From the NCBI GenBank assembly GCA_946479395.1, contig CAMLFV010000029.1:1-17640 (forward strand): 17,640 nucleotides of DNA, read 5' to 3'. A program made the position numbers and the translations under genes. Position 1 is the first letter of the stretch. Every line of letters begins with the position of its first letter. Source of the DNA: an uncultured Flavobacterium sp. Its GTDB lineage: Bacteria > Bacteroidota > Bacteroidia > Flavobacteriales > Flavobacteriaceae. Below, in pieces: positions 1-6,449 of this stretch. The notes beneath the pieces were generated by a model, which did not search any database, was not told the origin of the DNA, and worked only from the letters and a program-made list of their open reading frames with translations.

Positions 1-578
1 CCTACATTTCCATGATGGGAGGAAAAGGATTGACCAATGCAACCAAGTATGCAATTCTCAATGCTAATTATATAAAAGCCAGGCTTGAAAAACATTATCC
101 GGTTTTATATTCAGGCAAAAACGGAAGGTGTGCTCATGAGTTTATTTTAGACTGCCGTAGCTTCAAGCATACAGTAGGAATAGAAGTAGAAGATATTGCA
201 AAGCGTTTGATGGATTATGGTTTCCATGCGCCTACTGTTTCTTTCCCTGTGGCAGGAACGTTGATGATTGAACCAACAGAATCAGAAGATTTAGCAGAAT
301 TAGATCGTTTTTGTGATGCCATGCTTTCAATTCGTAAAGAAATTGAAGCTGTAACTGCAGAAGATACCAACAACGTATTAAAAAATGCACCGCATACTTT
401 AGCGATGTTAACTGCCGAAACTTGGGAACAACCTTATTCTCGTGAAAAAGCAGCGTATCCGTTAGAATATGTAGCAGAAAACAAATTCTGGCCAAGTGTA
501 CGCAGAGTTGATGATGCTTATGGCGACAGAAACCTTGTTTGTTCTTGTGCTCCTATCGAAGCTTATATGGAAGCGTAA
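1..578 (+). CDS. gcvP: Glycine dehydrogenase (decarboxylating) P-protein, C-terminal part
   Basis: This is the 3' end of the gene for the P-protein of the glycine cleavage system. That protein is a PLP enzyme that decarboxylates glycine and passes the aminomethyl group to the lipoyl H-protein. The frame is already open at the window edge (first full codon at position 3), so the gene is cut by the window and not truncated in nature. Recognisable C-terminal family segments are [20 protein letters not shown], the HEFILDCR stretch and the [20 protein letters not shown] block. The PLP-lysine region lies upstream, outside the window. The last residues end at a TAA followed by a strong hairpin. Family identity is secure; nothing odd is visible in the part seen. 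Confidence 0.96.
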   Translation, partial: YISMMGGKGLTNATKYAILNANYIKARLEKHYPVLYSGKNGRCAHEFILDCRSFKHTVGIEVEDIAKRLMDYGFHAPTVSFPVAGTLMIEPTESEDLAELDRFCDAMLSIRKEIEAVTAEDTNNVLKNAPHTLAMLTAETWEQPYSREKAAYPLEYVAENKFWPSVRRVDDAYGDRNLVCSCAPIEAYMEA

Positions 579-658
579 GTTGTGTACAATGTAAATTGTA
601 GAACAGTATATTGTAAACCGCTATTTTTTATGGATATGCTGTTTTGATTATATATGAT

Positions 659-690
659 AAAAAACTCCTGAAGAAATTCGGGAGTTTTTT
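659..690. terminator. Bidirectional rho-independent terminator
   Basis: Arms 659-672 and 677-690 are complementary over 14 positions with one G-T wobble, around a GAAA loop (673-676). The left arm begins with six A and the right arm ends with six T, so the hairpin is followed by a T-run on either strand. It sits between the convergent gcvP end and the end of the 693-1268 gene, and fits termination of both. Confidence 0.85.
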
Positions 691-692
691 GT

Positions 693-1268
693 TTATAATC
701 TATCTGTATCTTTTCGAAAACTGTCTATAAATTCTGTGTTTTTTACAAAAGACAAAAAACTTTTATTTATTTCTTCATTTAAAGTTATGACTTGGATTTC
801 TCCTGAATAATGGATAGAAAAGAGAATATTTTGACGTTCATCAGAAAAATAATGATCCCAGAAATATGCTTCAAACTTTGTTAGCGTAAAAAAGTGAGTT
901 AAAAACTCATTAAAGCTTTCTTTCTCAATTTTTACAGCTCCGTTAAACTTTGTCCAAATATCATTGCTTTTGAAAAACCTAATAGCTTTATTGTAAATAA
1001 CAGAACTAAAACGTTTAGACATTGGTTTTGAAATCCAAGGTTTATCAATCTGTCCTAGAAATATTAACTCTTCTGTCTTAAAGAAATTCAACAATTTCAA
1101 TAATTCCTCTATTAAAACGGTATTGCTTTCTTCTGTTAATTTTATCCAATAAGAACCGATATAATCCGGACAATAAAAAATATCCTCATCTAAAGTTTTA
1201 TCGTATGCCAATAAAGGAAAGTTTCTGTATTTTACTAAAGCTAAATCTCTGCTTATTAATTTTATCAT
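693..1268 (-). CDS. Hypothetical protein, 191 aa, AT-rich gene
   Basis: I do not recognise this protein. It is 191 residues, apparently soluble, with no signal peptide or membrane segment. It is rich in Phe, Lys, Leu and Ile, with many aromatic residues in the C-terminal half (for example FEAYFWDHYFSDERQ). No catalytic motif stands out. It starts at an ATG 10 nt after the stop of the gene upstream, so the two are very likely co-transcribed and perhaps act together. Transcription would end at the hairpin at 659-690. Small AT-rich pairs of this size are often immunity-like or contact-system accessory proteins, but no toxin is visible nearby and this is only a guess. That it is a real gene is supported by its length, spacing and terminator. 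Confidence 0.72.
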   Translation of the reverse strand: MIKLISRDLALVKYRNFPLLAYDKTLDEDIFYCPDYIGSYWIKLTEESNTVLIEELLKLLNFFKTEELIFLGQIDKPWISKPMSKRFSSVIYNKAIRFFKSNDIWTKFNGAVKIEKESFNEFLTHFFTLTKFEAYFWDHYFSDERQNILFSIHYSGEIQVITLNEEINKSFLSFVKNTEFIDSFRKDTDRL

Positions 1269-1278
1269 TTAAAACTTT

Positions 1279-1815
1279 TCAAATATTTTTTAAAAAAGAC
1301 AATATTTTTTCTGGGTTTGGATAATGTGTTACATAGTCATCATTGTCTTTCTGATGCTCAAAATAAGTAAGACAATCATTAATATTACACAAAGAATTTA
1401 AATCTTTTATAATCTTATCTAATTCATTTTTAGAAAATTTTTTAAGTGTTCTTTTTAAGAAAAATTCGTTCCAAAGTGAAATATAACTATTTTCAAAATA
1501 TACACTTGAGTACTCAAAAAGATGGAATTTAAATCTGCTTAATAATTCCTTTTCCAAGGATTTATCCTTACAAATTGAATCAAAATTTAATCCAAAAACA
1601 ACATTCCCATTTACACCTCTATGTATAAACTGTATAATTTTTCTAATACCACTTTTATTGTAATCTGATATCCAAATATTCTCCGATTTTTTTATATAAT
1701 TTGCATTTAAAAGCTTATTACACAAGCATTCATTTAAAAACTCACTAATAATCTGTTTATTAGGGATATTAAAATTTGAAGAGTGCTTTATATTGAGAAA
1801 GTTATAAAAATTCAT
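1279..1815 (-). CDS. Hypothetical protein, 178 aa, AT-rich gene (possible DUF4304-like)
   Basis: This is a soluble protein of 178 residues with no signal peptide and no recognised active site. The N-terminal half contains NANYIKKSENIWISDYNKSG followed by alternating hydrophobic strands (IIQFIHRG, VVFGLNFD). The layout faintly recalls DUF4304-type proteins, which carry a K-x(n)-W/Y strand and then an I-x-I-Q-type strand; I hold this only as a weak suggestion. The gene starts 8 nt after the lpxD stop and ends 10 nt before the next gene, so it is probably read from the lpxD transcript. Its composition is strikingly different from lpxD: the line 1381-1440 has 8 G/C in 60 bases, against 35 in 60 for 1921-1980 inside lpxD. 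That suggests more recent arrival of this pair. Confidence 0.72.
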   Translation of the reverse strand: MNFYNFLNIKHSSNFNIPNKQIISEFLNECLCNKLLNANYIKKSENIWISDYNKSGIRKIIQFIHRGVNGNVVFGLNFDSICKDKSLEKELLSRFKFHLFEYSSVYFENSYISLWNEFFLKRTLKKFSKNELDKIIKDLNSLCNINDCLTYFEHQKDNDDYVTHYPNPEKILSFLKNI

Positions 1816-1823
1816 TATTGAAA

Positions 1824-2822
1824 CTACTTCTTACTCTCATTCAACAAACGTTTCATAATTGCCCATTGTTTTAAGGTATCGCGTGCTTCTAACGCCGGAT
1901 AGCCCAACATGGTTTTGCCGGCTGCTACATCGCCTGTTACACCAGAACCTGCACCAATCACGGCACGGTCGCCAATGGTGGTGTGGTCTTTAATAGAAGC
2001 ACTGCCGCCAATAATTACGCCGTTGCCTAACTTAACCGATCCTGCCAAACCGCTGTTACCCGCCATAATACAGAACATGCCTAATTCGCTGTTATGCCCT
2101 ATTTGTACCAGATTGTCTATTTTACAGCCATCGCCAATAATTGTTGAGCTAAATTTACCGCGATCTACACAGGCATTTGCACCGATTTCGACCTGATTAC
2201 CGATTACTACATCGCCGATTTGCGGAATTTTTACCAAACCACGTTCGGCACACGGACGAAAGCCAAAACCGTCGGCACCAATTGTTGCGTTTGGATGTAT
2301 GATGCACTGATGCCCAATTTTACTGCGTTCGCGCACTACGGTTCCAGACCAAATGGTGGTTTGTTTGCCAATAATACAATCGTCTAAAACGGTTACGTTG
2401 GGGTACAAAATGGTTCCGTCGCCAATTTCGGTACGCGGACCAACATAACAGCCCGCTCCTATTTTTACTCCGTTACCAATTTTAGCAGAATCGTCGATTA
2501 CCGCCGTAGGATGAATATCAACAGCAAATTCGGGCATTGGCGAAGCAAATAATTCTAAAACCTGACTCATAGCCAAATCGGCATTATCAACTTGTATAAA
2601 CGCTCGGTTTTCGCCCGGTTCAATTGAAATATCTTTATTTACAACGGCTACACTTGCGGCTGATGTTTCCCACAGTTTTTCGTATTTCTTGTTTCCTATA
2701 AAAGAAATGTGTGACTGTTTTGCTCGGGTAAGTTCTTCGGTTGCTGTGATATTTTGAGAAGTTGTTCCAATAATGGTTCCCTTCAAAATGTCGTTAATTT
2801 CAAAAATAGAATACGATTTCAT
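1824..2822 (-). CDS. lpxD: UDP-3-O-acylglucosamine N-acyltransferase (LpxD family)
   Basis: Transfers a 3-hydroxyacyl chain from acyl carrier protein to the amino group of UDP-3-O-acylglucosamine, the third step of lipid A synthesis, in the cytoplasm. The 332-residue product matches the usual length of about 340. An N-terminal uridine-binding domain (about residues 1-98) precedes a left-handed beta-helix of hexapeptide repeats (about 103-305). His243 in the DNLVQIGHN segment corresponds to the catalytic His of E. coli LpxD (His239), and His280 to its second conserved His. A short helical C-terminus follows. I chose the ATG at 2822 (MKSYSIFEIN); an in-frame ATG at 2855 and a TTG at 2858 would add 11-12 low-complexity residues. 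Flavobacteria often have two lpxD genes. This one lacks lpxC, fabZ or lpxA beside it, so it may be the solitary paralogue. Confidence 0.93.
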   Translation of the reverse strand: MKSYSIFEINDILKGTIIGTTSQNITATEELTRAKQSHISFIGNKKYEKLWETSAASVAVVNKDISIEPGENRAFIQVDNADLAMSQVLELFASPMPEFAVDIHPTAVIDDSAKIGNGVKIGAGCYVGPRTEIGDGTILYPNVTVLDDCIIGKQTTIWSGTVVRERSKIGHQCIIHPNATIGADGFGFRPCAERGLVKIPQIGDVVIGNQVEIGANACVDRGKFSSTIIGDGCKIDNLVQIGHNSELGMFCIMAGNSGLAGSVKLGNGVIIGGSASIKDHTTIGDRAVIGAGSGVTGDVAAGKTMLGYPALEARDTLKQWAIMKRLLNESKK

Positions 2823-2928
2823 TATATTGTTATTGTTTTTTAGCTGTTTAAGCATCAAATAAACTATAATAACTTTAAATTTCCTATTTTATTTTAAAAA
2901 TCATTATGAAAAGTTGTTCTCTTAAGTT

Positions 2929-2969
2929 CACATTAACATCTCGACTACGCTCGATGTGACGAGAATGTG
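2929..2969. repeat. Imperfect palindromic intergenic repeat
   Basis: CACATT (2929-2934) pairs with AATGTG (2964-2969), and CTCG (2940-2943) with CGAG (2960-2963), with a five-base bulge on the left arm. The core CTCGACTACGCTCGATGTG resembles palindromic repeats that I recall as dispersed through flavobacterial intergenic regions. Copy number cannot be judged from one copy. It lies between crp and lpxD. Confidence 0.5.
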
Positions 2970-2980
2970 TTATTTTTTAC

Positions 2981-2995
2981 CACAGATGCACAGAT
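2981..2995. repeat. Short direct repeat CACAGAT-g-CACAGAT
   Basis: CACAGAT occurs at 2981-2987 and again at 2989-2995, separated by one G. Similar ACCACAGAT...CACAGATT strings are familiar from intergenic DNA of Bacteroidota. No function can be read from it. It lies between the two palindromes of the same spacer. Confidence 0.4.
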
Positions 2996-3045
2996 TTTAA
3001 TTTATTGGAATGATGTATTAATGTTGATTAAATTATTCTTGTGCG

Positions 3046-3066
3046 ATGCTGAATCAAGTTCAGCAT
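3046..3066. repeat. Perfect 8-bp palindromic repeat (ATGCTGAA / TTCAGCAT)
   Basis: Arms 3046-3053 and 3059-3066 are perfectly complementary around a five-base loop. With its flanks it reads, on the minus strand, as GTCATGCTGAACTTGATTCA, a string I associate with widely dispersed repeats in flavobacterial genomes. It lies 62 nt past the crp stop. It could end or stabilise the hmp-clc-crp transcript, although no T-run follows it. Confidence 0.55.
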
Positions 3067-3127
3067 GACTCTTTGAATCGATAATTAAATAACTTTGTGA
3101 AGTAATGATACATTTAATCTAAAGAAA

Positions 3128-3721
3128 TTACTCCAGATAAATTTTTCCTTCAATGATTTTCAAATACCCTTGCTTTTCCAGATGTTTTATGGTTCTTATC
3201 ACGGTTTCTACTCGTAAGCCGGTTAAATCTGCTAATTGTTGTCGAGATAATTCCACCAAGAAAAAATCGGTCTTTGTTCCGGATTGCTCTTTAAGGTAAT
3301 GCAGTAACTTCAATAGTCGCTTTTCAGGATTTTGCGATGACAATTCAGGTGCCATGATGGATTTATAATACAGACGGCGAGCCAGACTCCGATTTATTTC
3401 AACAGAAACTTCGGGGTATTTGTACAGCATTTCATCAAACAACGATTTTTTAATCTGTACCACTACTCCAGCCGAAATAGCAATGGCGTTTGCCGGATAA
3501 GGTTCATTGATAAAAAGCGGTGGTTCGCCAAAACTGCGACCTGCCGTAAAAATTTCCTGGATAAATTCTTTACCGTCGTCGCTGTAATTGTTCATCTTCA
3601 CCTTACCTTCAACCACCTGATAATAATACGACGGAAAATGTCCTGCCTTAAAAATCAGTTCATTCTTAACCACGTTACGCAACGTTCCGCCACAACTTAA
3701 TATCAAATCGACTTTAATCAT
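3128..3721 (-). CDS. Crp/Fnr family transcriptional regulator
   Basis: This DNA-binding regulator has 197 residues: an N-terminal cyclic-nucleotide-binding-like beta-roll (about 15-110, including KMNNYSDDGKEFIQEIF and GRSFGEPPLF), a dimer helix, and a C-terminal winged helix-turn-helix (about 157-195). The recognition helix reads VETVIR (171-176). Glu172 and Arg176 align with Glu209 and Arg213 of FNR, which contact TGAT half-sites. There is one Cys (Cys10), so the FNR iron-sulfur cluster cannot form. A DNR/NNR-like sensor of nitric oxide, or a redox sensor, is more plausible; the signal is inferred. It is the last gene of the hmp-clc-crp unit, 45 nt after clc, and a matching palindrome lies upstream of hmp, so it probably controls its own operon. 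Confidence 0.9.
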   Translation of the reverse strand: MIKVDLILSCGGTLRNVVKNELIFKAGHFPSYYYQVVEGKVKMNNYSDDGKEFIQEIFTAGRSFGEPPLFINEPYPANAIAISAGVVVQIKKSLFDEMLYKYPEVSVEINRSLARRLYYKSIMAPELSSQNPEKRLLKLLHYLKEQSGTKTDFFLVELSRQQLADLTGLRVETVIRTIKHLEKQGYLKIIEGKIYLE

Positions 3722-3766
3722 TGTATCTTTAAATGAACTACAAAGATAGGCAGTTATTACAAAAAT

Positions 3767-5038
3767 TTACTTTTTCAACGCCAAGGTATAAACCGTATAG
3801 GGAAATATTTTTTTGGATATATAAAAACTGATAAACACCAAAACCACCAACGGCAACCAAAGTGCATACGAATTAAAAATTCCGAAGGTTAAAAACAAAG
3901 CGGTAAACGGCGCGTGCAAGGTTGCAGCAACGGTTAAAGCTACGCCTAAAACTACGAAATTAATCAGTTGGGCATCGGCAAAAAAGTACTTTTGAACCAT
4001 AAATCCAACCAAAGCACCCATGATCGCACCCCCAAAAATACTTGGTGCAAACACACCTCCATCGCCACCTAATTTTAAGGTAAATCCGGTTGCAAAAGGT
4101 TTTAAAAGTAGCGCTCCAAGCAAAAGCCAAAAACTTACCGAAACAAACAGACTGTTATGATGGATGATGCTTTCTATTGCGTGATATCCGTCGCCATACA
4201 ATTGCGGAAAAACAAACAACACGCAGCCTAAAAGTACACCACCAGCGATTAGTTGCAGGTACGGACTAAAATCTAAAAAGTTGTTTTTCTTTACAAATGT
4301 CACCACCTTGGTCATGTACACGCCATAACAACCCGCCAAAACGCTTAAGGCAATAAAAAACGGAATTGCCTGATAATGTATAATTGTTTCGTGATTTCCT
4401 AAATTAAAAACCGGCGTAACATTCATTAAGAGAATGATCAATGTTGCAAAACCAACGCTTACCAAATGCGTTACCCAAAAGACTTTTGTTTTTTGTTTAC
4501 CGATGGTTTCGTACGAAAAAAACAAACCTGCCAACGGACTGCAGAACAAAAGCGTAACGCCGCATGCAATTGCCGCCCCTATAAATTCTTTGCGGTATTT
4601 TTTAAAGATCAGATCCTTTCTTGACGCCATATCACCCAAAGCTGCTGTTGCCACCACGGTTGAAACCTCAATTCCCGTACTTCCACCAAAAACCACCGTT
4701 AAAAATCCGTTGAAGAAATGCGAAGGCACTTTGTAAGGCGGTAGTTTTTTGCCTTCGCGCACGGCTTCCAGCACCTCGGAAATTCCTTTGTTCTTTTTTT
4801 TGTTGAAAACGTAGGTTCTTAAAAAATAAATAATCATCAAACCGATCAGCGGAAAAATAAAGAAGAACAGGTTGAAATTCTGTGCTTTGTTAAAAAGCAA
4901 ATGTTCATATTCTTCCACTAAATTTTTAAACATCAGCGTGATTAATCCAACGATAATCCCCACTAATGCAGCACAATACACAATACGACTCCACTTAACC
5001 CACACAATATTTTTCTTTGTAACGATACTATTGTTCAT
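3767..5038 (-). CDS. ClC-family chloride channel/transporter with atypical filter
   Basis: This is an inner-membrane anion transporter of 423 residues, with about ten or more hydrophobic segments and no CBS domains. Aligned by eye with E. coli ClC, the gating glutamate is kept (Glu124 in GIEVS, where most members have GREGP). The third motif GGVFAP (327-332) is canonical, and Tyr414 probably matches Tyr445. Other sites differ. The first motif is NKGIS (83-87) in place of GSGIP, putting Lys84 at the central Ser position, and Thr178 replaces the internal proton glutamate (Glu203). Thr at that site is known in the exchanger CmCLC, so proton coupling is not excluded. The gene lies between hmp and crp, with gaps of 50 and 45 nt. 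The ATG at 5038 is the only sensible start and is directly preceded by a hairpin. The ion transported is unknown. Confidence 0.88.
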   Translation of the reverse strand: MNNSIVTKKNIVWVKWSRIVYCAALVGIIVGLITLMFKNLVEEYEHLLFNKAQNFNLFFFIFPLIGLMIIYFLRTYVFNKKKNKGISEVLEAVREGKKLPPYKVPSHFFNGFLTVVFGGSTGIEVSTVVATAALGDMASRKDLIFKKYRKEFIGAAIACGVTLLFCSPLAGLFFSYETIGKQKTKVFWVTHLVSVGFATLIILLMNVTPVFNLGNHETIIHYQAIPFFIALSVLAGCYGVYMTKVVTFVKKNNFLDFSPYLQLIAGGVLLGCVLFVFPQLYGDGYHAIESIIHHNSLFVSVSFWLLLGALLLKPFATGFTLKLGGDGGVFAPSIFGGAIMGALVGFMVQKYFFADAQLINFVVLGVALTVAATLHAPFTALFLTFGIFNSYALWLPLVVLVFISFYISKKIFPYTVYTLALKK

Positions 5039-5044
5039 ATACGC

Positions 5045-5067
5045 AAAAAGAGAAGCGTTGCTTCTCT
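5045..5067 (-). terminator. Hairpin with T-run after hmp, just before the clc start
   Basis: AGAGAAGC (5049-5056) and GCTTCTCT (5060-5067) form a perfect 8-bp stem with a three-base loop. On the minus strand it is followed by TTTTT (5049-5045), the form of a rho-independent terminator. The T-run ends only 6 nt before the clc ATG, so the hairpin fills the place of the clc ribosome-binding region. It may end part of the hmp transcripts or hinder clc translation. Confidence 0.65.
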
Positions 5068-5088
5068 GTTTTAAAATTATAAATTTTA

Positions 5089-6291
5089 TTAGATAGATTT
5101 CGGTCCGAATTCCTCAAAGAAAATATGATTTTCACTGATTTTATTATCGGTTAGTTCTTTGACCGCTTTTTCGATAAAAGGTTTTGGTCCGCAAATATAA
5201 TACTCGGCTTCGGGTTCAAACTGCCATTTTTCAATTTTAGAAAAATCGAGCATGCCTTCGTAAACATCTTTTGCCGCCAAGGTTTCATTGACCACTTCAT
5301 AAAACTGATGTTGTTTTACCTGTTGATTTTGTTTAGTGATCGAATCGATTCGGTTTCCAAAAGCTCGAACTTCTTGATTTCTACAAGCGTGGATCCAAAC
5401 TAATTCATTATTTTCTGTTGATTGATCTAAAGATTCCAACATAGACATTAACGGTGTTTGACCGATTCCGCCACTAATGAATACTTTTTTAGGATACAGA
5501 TTTTGCAATGTAAAATTTCCTGCCGGTGCACTGATCGATAAGATGTTTCCTTCGTGAACCTCATCATGCAAAAAATTACTGATCATTCCGTTGATATCCA
5601 ATTTTTCGTTGCGTTCGCGTTTAACCGAAATTCGTAAATAATCTTTATTCGGTGCACACGAAATACTGTATTGTCTTATCTGGTTTAGATTGATGTTTGG
5701 AAGAAAAACCTGAACGCTGATGTACTGTCCCGGAATGAAATTTGGAACCGCACTACCGTCTTCTGTAACCAAATAGAACGATGTAATTTCTTTAGATTCC
5801 TGAACTTTTCGTTGAACTTTAAAATTTTTCCAACCAACCCATTGTCCGTTTGTCTGTTGTTTGCCTTCGTACATTTTGGCTTCGTGACCAATCATCAAAC
5901 CGGCTAATTGTCCGTACGCAACTTTCCAAGCATCCAGAACCTCATTAGTAGCTAAATCTTGTAAAACTTCTTTGATAGACGCCAGTAAATGTGTTCCAAC
6001 AATATCGTATTGTTCCGGCTGAATATTTAAACTAACATGTTTGTGTCCGATTAAATCAACCGCAGGCATTAAAACCGCCGGATTGGATATGTTTTCTGCA
6101 TACGCCAAAACCGCCATAGCCAAAGCTGTTTGCTGTTTGCCCGATTGCTGGTTTCCCATATTAAACAGATTTTTTAATTCGGGATGGTGCGTAAACATTC
6201 TGTTGTAAAAGTGTGTAGTTAAAGCAACTCCGCCCGTACGTAACAACGGCACGGTGCTTAATATAATTTCTTTTTGTTTATCTGAAAGCAT
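5089..6291 (-). CDS. hmp: Flavohemoglobin, nitric oxide dioxygenase
   Basis: Converts nitric oxide to nitrate with O2 and NAD(P)H in the cytoplasm. The 400-residue product has the full architecture: a globin domain (about 1-140), an FAD domain (about 150-262) and an NAD(P) domain (about 268-400). Visible landmarks are Tyr29 (B10), Gln53 (E7), proximal heme His85, Tyr95 and a Glu near 137 that complete the proximal charge relay, the flavin motif RQYS (206-209), the nucleotide motif GGIGQTP (274-280) and CGP (368-370). The ATG at 6291 begins MLSDKQKEIILSTVPLL, aligned with the N-terminus of E. coli Hmp; an upstream TTG at 6315 overlaps the -7 box and was rejected. It is the first gene of the unit with clc and the Crp/Fnr regulator, and has a likely activator site upstream. 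Confidence 0.96.
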   Translation of the reverse strand: MLSDKQKEIILSTVPLLRTGGVALTTHFYNRMFTHHPELKNLFNMGNQQSGKQQTALAMAVLAYAENISNPAVLMPAVDLIGHKHVSLNIQPEQYDIVGTHLLASIKEVLQDLATNEVLDAWKVAYGQLAGLMIGHEAKMYEGKQQTNGQWVGWKNFKVQRKVQESKEITSFYLVTEDGSAVPNFIPGQYISVQVFLPNINLNQIRQYSISCAPNKDYLRISVKRERNEKLDINGMISNFLHDEVHEGNILSISAPAGNFTLQNLYPKKVFISGGIGQTPLMSMLESLDQSTENNELVWIHACRNQEVRAFGNRIDSITKQNQQVKQHQFYEVVNETLAAKDVYEGMLDFSKIEKWQFEPEAEYYICGPKPFIEKAVKELTDNKISENHIFFEEFGPKSI

Positions 6292-6312
6292 TGCTGTAAA
6301 TTTTATTTTAAG

Positions 6313-6320
6313 CAAAATTA
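6313..6320 (-). promoter_or_regulatory. Promoter -7 box of hmp (TAATTTTG)
   Basis: On the minus strand this octamer matches the Bacteroidota -7 consensus TAnnTTTG exactly. It lies 21 nt before the hmp ATG. No good -33 element is present at the usual distance (a TTG sits 15 bases upstream, rather close), which fits a promoter needing an activator bound at the palindrome just upstream. Confidence 0.6.
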
Positions 6321-6341
6321 GTTCCGGTTAAACATCAATTC

Positions 6342-6359
6342 TTATGATTGTAATCATAA
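6342..6359. promoter_or_regulatory. Perfect 18-bp palindromic operator, FNR/DNR-type
   Basis: TTATGATT-GT-AATCATAA is perfectly symmetric (8+2+8). Its core, TGAT-N4-ATCA, is the FNR/DNR/NNR type of site (consensus TTGAT-N4-ATCAA). Its centre lies about 34 bp upstream of the centre of the hmp -7 box, which puts it near -41 to -45 from the expected transcription start, the usual class II activator position. The Crp/Fnr protein at the end of the operon has a recognition helix suited to such a site. Confidence 0.65.
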
Positions 6360-6385
6360 AAACCACTTTTTAGTAAAAATTTGAT

Positions 6386-6421
6386 AAAAAAAAATCCATT
6401 AACCTTTACAATTAGTGGATT
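6386..6421 (-). terminator. Rho-independent terminator of the 6450-6935 gene
   Basis: AATCCATTAA (6393-6402) and TTAGTGGATT (6412-6421) pair over ten positions with one G-T wobble around a nine-base loop. On the minus strand the stem runs into nine T (A-run 6386-6394). It lies 29 nt past the stop of the secreted-protein gene, and separates it from the hmp promoter. Confidence 0.82.
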
Positions 6422-6449
6422 ATATTTTGAAGCGATATATAGCTATTGA

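Noticed and set aside
1909..2196. Open frame on the plus strand opposite lpxD
   Set aside because: It is the antisense shadow of the hexapeptide repeats; its Pro/Ile/Thr-rich translation matches no family and no start signal is visible.
3128..3721. True oxygen-sensing FNR
   Set aside because: Only one cysteine is present; the iron-sulfur cluster of FNR needs four.
3767..5038. Fluoride carrier (CLC-F) reading of the ClC gene
   Set aside because: The filter is not of CLC-F type by eye (no GREGT/GNNLI-like motifs), and no fluoride riboswitch-like leader is visible; the leader is a short terminator-like hairpin.
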